Shown here one piece after another: positions 28,571 to 35,077 of a stretch of DNA of 35,077 nt; the first letter of the stretch is position 1, and each line of letters opens with the position of its first letter. Under the pieces are notes generated by a model. The model did not search any database, had not been told where the DNA came from, and saw only the letters and a program-made list of their open reading frames with translations. A program made the translations under genes and the position numbers. This stretch comes from Alphaproteobacteria bacterium (GTDB taxonomy: Bacteria > Pseudomonadota > Alphaproteobacteria > Micropepsales > Micropepsaceae): NCBI GenBank assembly GCA_027456965.1, contig DAIDUA010000073.1:1-35077 (forward strand). Reading direction: 5' to 3'.

Positions 28571-28592
28571 GGGGACTTAATGATCCCGCGCG

Positions 28593-29330
28593 TCACCTAT
28601 TGTTTTGGCTGGTGGCAAGCAGAGCAACCGCTTGGTGGCGCGTGCGCACACCCAGCTTGGCCTTGGCGTTTTCGACGTGAAAAGTGACGGTGTTGTGCGA
28701 AATACCAAGAATCCGGCCAATCTCCCATGCCGATTTGCCGGCCGTGACCCATTGCAGGCATTCGAGTTCGCGAGGAGACAAGCGTACGCCGTTGATAAGC
28801 GGGTCGCGCACCAATTTTCGACGTGCGTGGGCGTGCAATGATATGGACATCAGCTGCAGCACGCGCGCGTTGTGGCTGATTGTGTGCTGAAAGACCTGTC
28901 GACGCTGGTCACTGGCGAAGGTTACGGCAGCGATGGGGCCGCGGCCGTCACAAATAGGAACCGTAAAGCCGCAGCGGATGCCAAACGCCGACGCTTCATC
29001 GAAGAGACGTCCTTGGTCGGGGGACATTTGAAAGCCATCCGCACCCAAACCCCATTCGAAGGGCTCGGTCCGCTCGTGCGCGAGTGCGATTACGGGGTCG
29101 AGCTGCTCGTAATGCTCCTTGAGATAATGGTCCGTCCACAGCACCGGATAACTCGAAATCAGCGCTGCGGGCGATTTGCCGTCCCGTGGCATCAAGAGAT
29201 ATGCAAAGCATTGCAGATCAAATGCGGCCGCTGCATCAGCCATGACCGTTCGCATCGCGTCGTCATCGTGACTTTCGCTGAGCTGGTTTACAAATTTCTG
29301 AAAGACGTGATGCATGGACGCCTGCCGCAC
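28593..29330 (-). CDS. LuxR-family quorum-sensing regulator (TraR-like)
   Basis: autoinducer-binding-like YPVLWTDHYLKEHYEQLDPVI; HTH LSPRELECLQWVTAGKSAWEIGRILGISHNTVTFHVENAKAKLGVRTR. Confidence 0.93.
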   Translation of the reverse strand: MRQASMHHVFQKFVNQLSESHDDDAMRTVMADAAAAFDLQCFAYLLMPRDGKSPAALISSYPVLWTDHYLKEHYEQLDPVIALAHERTEPFEWGLGADGFQMSPDQGRLFDEASAFGIRCGFTVPICDGRGPIAAVTFASDQRRQVFQHTISHNARVLQLMSISLHAHARRKLVRDPLINGVRLSPRELECLQWVTAGKSAWEIGRILGISHNTVTFHVENAKAKLGVRTRHQAVALLATSQNNR

Positions 29331-29719
29331 GAGGAACCGGGGTCGACCGTGCGGGCGACCAAATCCGCCACAGGCCGTCGCAGCCTACGCGCGCGTCGAG
29401 CTTGATCTGCAACTAAGACGGATGTGTGAATAGGCCATATGAGATGATCCCGCCGAGCCGGTGGGCGTCGAGCTTACCTTCGGTTAGACGTCTCTGCCTG
29501 TTGCACAGGCGCTCTATCGCATTAAGGACGCCGACAAGTGAAAGAGACAGATCATTACCAAGCGGCGGGACCGCGCCATCAATCCCGAAACACGCCGCGA
29601 TGTCCGTTCGTACGATTCCTGGTGCTTACAATGAGCTTACATTGGGCGAGAAAAATAGCCTGTAAGCACAAAATTGAATGGAAAAATATCACTAAGTGGC
29701 TGTTACTACTTAAGAAACT

Positions 29720-29794
29720 TGGAGCGGGCGAGGCGAATCGAACGCCCGACCCTAACCTTGGCAAGGTTATGCTCTACCCCTGAGCTACGCCCGC
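29720..29794 (-). tRNA. tRNA-Gly (GCC), CCA encoded
   Basis: minus strand GCGGGCGTAGCTCAGGGGTAGAGCATAACCTTGCCAAGGTTAGGGTCGGGCGTTCGATTCGCCTCGCCCGCTCCA folds as cloverleaf; anticodon loop TTGCCAA. Confidence 0.96.
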
Positions 29795-29927
29795 GATCCA
29801 AGTTGGGGGCGGGTTATGGCCCACCCCAGCCCCAGATTCAAGCCGGTTTGGGCCATGCGGTCAACTTAGGGCGGCGGCACGCCGGCCGTCGCCGCGCCGG
29901 CGCGGAAACTTCCGCCGTGAATCCGGC

Positions 29928-32819
29928 CTATCCGCCGAGCACCCTGTCGAAGATCTGCCGCGCCCGGACCTGCAGATCGACGAGCAGTTTTTGCAGGTCG
30001 GAGAACTGGCGCACCTCGCCCGCCCGCGTCAGCAGCGCTTTCAGCCCCGGCGTGGCGGTGTCGGCGTCGAGCGGTCCGTCCAGCGCGATGCGCAGCGCCT
30101 GGGTCAGTGCATGCTGCAGATTGGCGGCGGCGATAAGCGCGTCAGCGTCCTTCCCGTCGAGGACGCCCGCCTTGGACAGCCGCTTGAGGGCATCGATGGT
30201 GTTGGCGGACAACACCGAAGGTTTATCGTGCGCGTGGCGCAGCTGCAGGGTCTGGGCGACGAACTCGATGTCCATCAGCCCGCCTGGCGCATATTTCAGG
30301 TCCCAGGAATTCTTCCCCGGATATTGCGCGGCCACTTTCTCGCGCATCTCGCGCGCGTCGGCGAAGAGCTTCGCCCAATCCACCCGCCGGCGCAGCGTAT
30401 CGGACACCACCGCGTCGAGCTTGGGGATCAATCCCGGCGGACTGGCGATCACGCGCGCCCGGGTCAGCGCCATGCGCTCCCACGTCCAGGATTCCGCCTT
30501 GTGGTACCGCCCAAAGGATTCCAGGCTCACCGCAACGGGGCCCTTGTTGCCCGTGGGCCTGAGCCGCATGTCGACTTCATATAGACCGCCTTCCGCCGTC
30601 GCCACGGTCAGCGCCGCAATAAACCGCTGCGCCAACCGCGCATAATAGAGGCTGGTGGGCATCGGTTTCCTGCCGTCGGACTGCTCGACGGTTTCCGGCG
30701 CGTCGTAGACGAAAACGAGATCAAGATCGCTGCCCGCCGTCATCTCGCGCCCGCCGAGCTTGCCCATCGCAATCACCGCGAAAGCGCCGTCGCGCATCCG
30801 TCCCGCACTTTCGGCCAGTTCGTCAGCGACGCAGGGTAGTAGATTGACGATGACGCTTTCGGCGACGTCGGCAAAAGCCGGCCCTGCGGCGTCGGCCTTG
30901 GCGACACTTTCGATGACCTGCACGCCGACACGGAAAGCCTGTTCCTTTGTGAAGCGTCGGGCGACATCGAGCTTGCGCTCGTAATCGCCAGCGCGCGCGA
31001 GTTGCTCCCCCAGCATGCGGTCGAGCGCCGGCCTCCCGGGCAGCACGCCCAGGAAATCGGGATCGAGCAGTGCGTCCAGCGTCGCCGGCGAACGACCGAG
31101 ATGATCGGCAAGGCGGGGCGCGGATCCCATGACTTCGGCAATCAGACGCAACAATTCGGACCGGGCGAGCAGCAGCGAAAAAAGCTGTACGCCCGCCGAC
31201 AGATTGGTGAGGAAACGGTCGAACTGGGCAAAGGCGGCGTCGGGATCAGCGGTGGCGGCCAAGGCGGCAAGCAGCGGCGGCACCAGCTTCGTCAGCAGCT
31301 CGCGGGCGCGCGCGCTGCGCGTCGCGCGAATACGCCCGTGATGCCAGCCGCGGATCGCACCCGAGACATGGGCGGGATCGCGGAACCCCATACGGGCCAG
31401 GGTCCCCAGCGTTTCGGGAGCATCCTCGACGCCGGTAAAGACGAGGCTGCCGCCCTCCGCGGCGAGCGGTGCCTCGCGTTCGAACAGGCGCGCATAATGG
31501 CCCTGCACGGTTTCGAGTTCGTCGAGCAGCGCGAGGGCGAACACGGCGCCGTCGGCAAAACCCATGAAGCAGGCGATGTGCGCCACGCCCTCCGGCGTCT
31601 TGGGGACACTGTGAGTCTGCTCGTCCTCCATCATCTGCAGGCGATGTTCGAGGGTACGCAGGAAACGGTAGGCGTGGGCCAGCGCGCGCGCCGTGTCGGC
31701 GCTGACATGGCCGCGGCCGCGCAGCGCTTCGAGGGCCGCGATGGTTGCCTGGGCGCGCAATGACGGATCGCGGCCGCCCAGGATCAGCTGTTGCGTCTGC
31801 ACGAAGAACTCGATTTCACGAATGCCGCCACGGCCGAGTTTGACGTTGTGGCCGGCGACAGCGATCGTGCTGTGGCCGCCATGGGCGTGAATCTGCCGCT
31901 TGATGGAGTGGATGTCTTCGATGGCGGCGAAATCGAGATTGCGCCGCCAGACGAACGGCTCGATGGCGGCGAGGAATCGCGATCCGGCGGCGGCATCGCC
32001 AGCGCAGGCCCGCGCTTTGATCAAGGCCGCGCGCTCCCAGTTCTGCCCCATCTCTTCATAATAGGCTTCGGCGGCCTCCGTGGAGATGGCAATCTGGGTT
32101 GCGCCCGCATCGGGGCGCAGCCGCAGATCGACGCGGAAGACATAGCCGTCCGCCGTGACCTCGGCGATCAGCTTGACCAGCTTCTTCACGATGTCGACGG
32201 CCGCACCCCGCGGATCGCCGCGCTTGCGGAAGGGAAAGGTCTCCGCTTCGTAGAAGACGACGATGTCGATGTCGCTAGAATAATTCAGCTCGAAGGCGCC
32301 GTGCTTGCCCATGGCCAGGACCACGAGCCCCGTGGACGCCTCGAGTGCCGCGCCGTCCTTGTGCCACAACTCGGTATTCTGCGCGGCTTCCTTCAGAGCG
32401 AAGCGCAGCGCACTTTTCACGCAGGCATCGGCAAAGCCTGTGAGCGCGGCAGTGACGTCCTCCAGTGTCCAGGCGCCGGCGATGTCGGCCATGGCGATGG
32501 CCAGCGCGGCGCGGCGCTTGGCCTGGCGCAGTGCCGCCATGATTTCGCTTTCGTTGCGCTGGCTGGCAGCCAATGCCGCACCCCTGGCTTCGTCGAGCAC
32601 GGCGCGCGGACCTGCGGTGAACACACGCAGCAAGGTTTCATGCTCGCGCAGCGCCAATCGGCAGAGAAAGGCGCTGTTGCCGAACACCGCTTCGAGGAGC
32701 GCGCGCGCCTGCCCTTCGGGACGATAGCCCGCCGCCGCCAGGCGCTCGAAGGTGCGCTCGACGCGCGCGCGGTCGAACGGCTTCGGCAAAGCGGCAGCGG
32801 AAAATGCGAACGCGCTCAT
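29928..32819 (-). CDS. glnE: Bifunctional glutamine synthetase adenylyltransferase/deadenylyltransferase
   Basis: 963 aa; two nucleotidyltransferase modules (YSSDIDIVVFYE; GSDLDLVFVYD). Confidence 0.95.
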   Translation of the reverse strand: MSAFAFSAAALPKPFDRARVERTFERLAAAGYRPEGQARALLEAVFGNSAFLCRLALREHETLLRVFTAGPRAVLDEARGAALAASQRNESEIMAALRQAKRRAALAIAMADIAGAWTLEDVTAALTGFADACVKSALRFALKEAAQNTELWHKDGAALEASTGLVVLAMGKHGAFELNYSSDIDIVVFYEAETFPFRKRGDPRGAAVDIVKKLVKLIAEVTADGYVFRVDLRLRPDAGATQIAISTEAAEAYYEEMGQNWERAALIKARACAGDAAAGSRFLAAIEPFVWRRNLDFAAIEDIHSIKRQIHAHGGHSTIAVAGHNVKLGRGGIREIEFFVQTQQLILGGRDPSLRAQATIAALEALRGRGHVSADTARALAHAYRFLRTLEHRLQMMEDEQTHSVPKTPEGVAHIACFMGFADGAVFALALLDELETVQGHYARLFEREAPLAAEGGSLVFTGVEDAPETLGTLARMGFRDPAHVSGAIRGWHHGRIRATRSARARELLTKLVPPLLAALAATADPDAAFAQFDRFLTNLSAGVQLFSLLLARSELLRLIAEVMGSAPRLADHLGRSPATLDALLDPDFLGVLPGRPALDRMLGEQLARAGDYERKLDVARRFTKEQAFRVGVQVIESVAKADAAGPAFADVAESVIVNLLPCVADELAESAGRMRDGAFAVIAMGKLGGREMTAGSDLDLVFVYDAPETVEQSDGRKPMPTSLYYARLAQRFIAALTVATAEGGLYEVDMRLRPTGNKGPVAVSLESFGRYHKAESWTWERMALTRARVIASPPGLIPKLDAVVSDTLRRRVDWAKLFADAREMREKVAAQYPGKNSWDLKYAPGGLMDIEFVAQTLQLRHAHDKPSVLSANTIDALKRLSKAGVLDGKDADALIAAANLQHALTQALRIALDGPLDADTATPGLKALLTRAGEVRQFSDLQKLLVDLQVRARQIFDRVLGG

Positions 32820-32883
32820 GGCGGCATACTACTGCAAAAATCCCGGTCCGACGGAACGGGCGATTTGGCACGCAGGACCGGCG

Positions 32884-34320
32884 TCATGCCGGAGCCGGCG
32901 GCTCGCGTGCATCGGATCGGATTTTGCGCTGCGGGGTCCGCGGAAATGAGATCGTCGCCTTGAGGCCGGGCCCGTTGTCGGCGAGCGTCAGGCGTGCGCC
33001 ATGCATGCGGGCGACGGCGGCGACCAGGCTGAGGCCGAGCCCCGTGCCAGGCGAATTGCGGCTCGATTCCAGGCGCACGAAGCGCTCCAGGACGCGCTCG
33101 CGCTCCTCCTCGGGAATCCCCGGCCCGCTGTCGGCGACGACGAGATCGACTCCGGACGGCGTTTCGGCGACGACGACCGCGACATGGCCGCCCGCCGGCG
33201 TGTATTTGATGGCATTGTCGACCAGATTGGCCAGCGCCTGACTGATGAGGCTGCGATTGCCTTCGGTCGTCACGACGCCCGCCGGCACGGCGGTCAGCGA
33301 GATATTCTTCTCTTCGGCCAACGGCGCGTAAAGCTCCGCGACGTCCTCGACAATGGCGGTGAGCTCGATATGCGCCATGCTGCCGCGCGCCGCGCCGGCA
33401 TCGGCTTCGGCGATCAGCAGCAGGTCGTTGAAGGTGGCGATCAAGCGGTCGGTTTCCGCAATGGCCGCTTCGAGATCGCCCGTGTAAGTATCCTGCGGCG
33501 CCAGCCGCCGCTGCGCCTCCTCCAGGCGATTGCGCAGCCGGTTGAGCGGCGTACGCAGATCGTGTGCGACGGAATCCACGACGTTGCGCATCCCTTTCAT
33601 CAACCGCTCGATACGTTCCAGCATGTGATTGAGATTCTCGGCCAGTTCGTCGAATTCGTCATGCGCGCCCGTCACCGGCACGCGACGTGAAAAATCGCCG
33701 GCCACGATCTCGGCGCTGGTCCGGTTGATTGCATCCAGCCGCGCCAGCATGTTGCGGCTGAGCAAGGCCCCTCCGACCAGCCCGAAGAGCAGCATCAGGC
33801 CGACGCTCCACGGCAAGGTGGTGGTGAAAAGCCGCCGGGTCAGATGGCGTTCGCTGACGTCGCGGGCGACGAGAAGCTCAAGTCCTCCGACCAGGGTGAA
33901 AGCCCTTCCGCGCGCACGGCGGCTCACCAGCTGGCCCTGGACATGCCGCTCGTAGTCAAACTCGATGAAGTCTCCATCGTGCGCGACCCGTTGCGGCCAT
34001 TCGTCGAGGTTGCCGGCGAGCGGCCGCCCCTGATTGTCCGCCAGGAGGTAAAGGCTTTGCCCTTCGTGCATCGAACGGTTGACGACGACATCGGCCAGGC
34101 CCCTGACACCCAGCCGCTGATACTGTTCGGCGAGGCCCGTGATCTCAGCCTCGATAATCTGGTCGGTCTGTGCATCGAGCGAACGCTCGGTGTTCCAGTA
34201 GGTAAAGCCGACCAGCACCGTGGCCGAGATCGCAAAGACAAAAACATAGATGAGGACGATGCGGAACGCCTGCGTGCGCAGAAGGCCCGGCGCCCAGGGG
34301 CGGAAAACGCTACCGCGCAC
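32884..34320 (-). CDS. Sensor histidine kinase (HAMP-HisKA-HATPase)
   Basis: VDSVAHDLRTPLNRLRNRLEEA H-box; LVDNAIKYTPAGG; GTGLGLSLVAAVARMHG. Confidence 0.94.
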   Translation of the reverse strand: MRGSVFRPWAPGLLRTQAFRIVLIYVFVFAISATVLVGFTYWNTERSLDAQTDQIIEAEITGLAEQYQRLGVRGLADVVVNRSMHEGQSLYLLADNQGRPLAGNLDEWPQRVAHDGDFIEFDYERHVQGQLVSRRARGRAFTLVGGLELLVARDVSERHLTRRLFTTTLPWSVGLMLLFGLVGGALLSRNMLARLDAINRTSAEIVAGDFSRRVPVTGAHDEFDELAENLNHMLERIERLMKGMRNVVDSVAHDLRTPLNRLRNRLEEAQRRLAPQDTYTGDLEAAIAETDRLIATFNDLLLIAEADAGAARGSMAHIELTAIVEDVAELYAPLAEEKNISLTAVPAGVVTTEGNRSLISQALANLVDNAIKYTPAGGHVAVVVAETPSGVDLVVADSGPGIPEEERERVLERFVRLESSRNSPGTGLGLSLVAAVARMHGARLTLADNGPGLKATISFPRTPQRKIRSDAREPPAPA

Positions 34321-34984
34321 GGATCATGTAGCCCGCGCCGCGGACGGTTTGCAGCAGCAGTACATCGAAGCCCTTGTCGATCTTCGCCCGCAACCGCGAA
34401 ATATGCACATCGATCACGTTGGTCTGCGGATCGAAATGATATTCCCACACGCTCTCCAGCAGCATGGTGCGGGTGACGACCTGCCCGGCATGGCGCATCA
34501 GATATTCGAGCAGGCGGAACTCGCGCGGCTGCAAATCGATCGCTTGCCCGGCACGCGTTGCCGTACGGGTCAGCAGATCGAGTTCCAGATCGCCGACCGA
34601 AAGCTTGGTCTTAACCGCGGAAGGCGAGCGCCGCCGCATCAGCGCGTCGATGCGCGCCAGCAACTCGACGAAGGCGTACGGCTTGGTGAGATAATCGTCG
34701 CCGCCTGCCTTCAGGCCCTTGACCCGATCGTCAACCTCGGACAAGGCGCTGAGGAAAAGGATCGGCATGTTGTTGCCGTGTTCGCGCATTTCGGCCACGA
34801 CGTTAAGGCCGTCCATCTTGGGCAACATGCGGTCGATGATCGCAACGTCGTATGGCCGCGACAGAGCGAGCGCCAAGCCCGTATCGCCGTCGGCGGCATC
34901 GTCGACGACGTGGCCCGCCTCTTTGAGTCCGTTGACCAGATAGCGTTGCGCCTCAAGATCGTCTTCCACGACGAGAATGCGCAT
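34310..34984 (-). CDS. OmpR-family response regulator
   Basis: MRILVVEDDLEAQRYL...IIDRMLPKMDG...; winged-helix LQPREFRLLEYLMRHAGQVVTRTMLLESVW. Confidence 0.95.
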   Translation of the reverse strand: MRILVVEDDLEAQRYLVNGLKEAGHVVDDAADGDTGLALALSRPYDVAIIDRMLPKMDGLNVVAEMREHGNNMPILFLSALSEVDDRVKGLKAGGDDYLTKPYAFVELLARIDALMRRRSPSAVKTKLSVGDLELDLLTRTATRAGQAIDLQPREFRLLEYLMRHAGQVVTRTMLLESVWEYHFDPQTNVIDVHISRLRAKIDKGFDVLLLQTVRGAGYMIRAR

Positions 34985-35060
34985 GCCCGCCTCCAAGTTG
35001 TCGATGAATGGGTCCGCGCCGGCGGCGGCAACGGGGGGATGGGGCCGCCGCCGCCAGCGC

Positions 35061-35077
35061 GGGGGGGGGGGGGGGGG
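35061..35077. other. 17-nt poly-G run at the window end (probable sequencing/assembly artefact)
   Basis: homopolymer to last base. Confidence 0.7.

Noticed and set aside
29496-29510. GCCTGT-TGC-ACAGGC as a lux box
   Set aside because: Half-sites resemble a lux box but the spacing is far too short; treated as an unassigned hairpin.
31791-32963. 390-aa + strand ORF
   Set aside because: Antisense shadow of glnE with no recognisable motif.

Overview
The window joins the right-hand part of a putative integrative and conjugative element (ICE), about 1-29.7 kb, to alphaproteobacterial-type core chromosome (tRNA-Gly(GCC), glnE, a two-component system). The ICE part contains DUF2493 and DUF736 genes, a TacA/TacT-like toxin-antitoxin pair, a control region, the DUF2840/traF/lytic transglycosylase/relaxase (rlxS-type) block, a full traG-trbBCDEJKLFGI transfer operon, a LysR gene and a luxR-luxI pair. 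The control region resembles the quorum-sensing circuit of ICEMlSymR7A: a divergent XRE regulator / small DUF2285 protein (qseC/qseM-like), a split DUF6499-DUF2285 gene (fseA-like) and an excisionase-like HTH gene (rdfS-like). The split gene carries UUU-C exactly where the two reading frames must join, matching the +1 programmed frameshift known for FseA. Other unusual points: an inserted cargo block (alpha/beta hydrolase plus a trimeric autotransporter adhesin with 34 contiguous 15/19-residue stalk repeats) between relaxase and traG, an 18-bp lux-box-like dyad upstream of luxI, several operator-like dyads, and a likely ICE boundary at the tRNA-Gly 3' end. The terminal 17-nt poly-G run looks like an artefact. 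All family assignments are by reading motifs; no database search was run.
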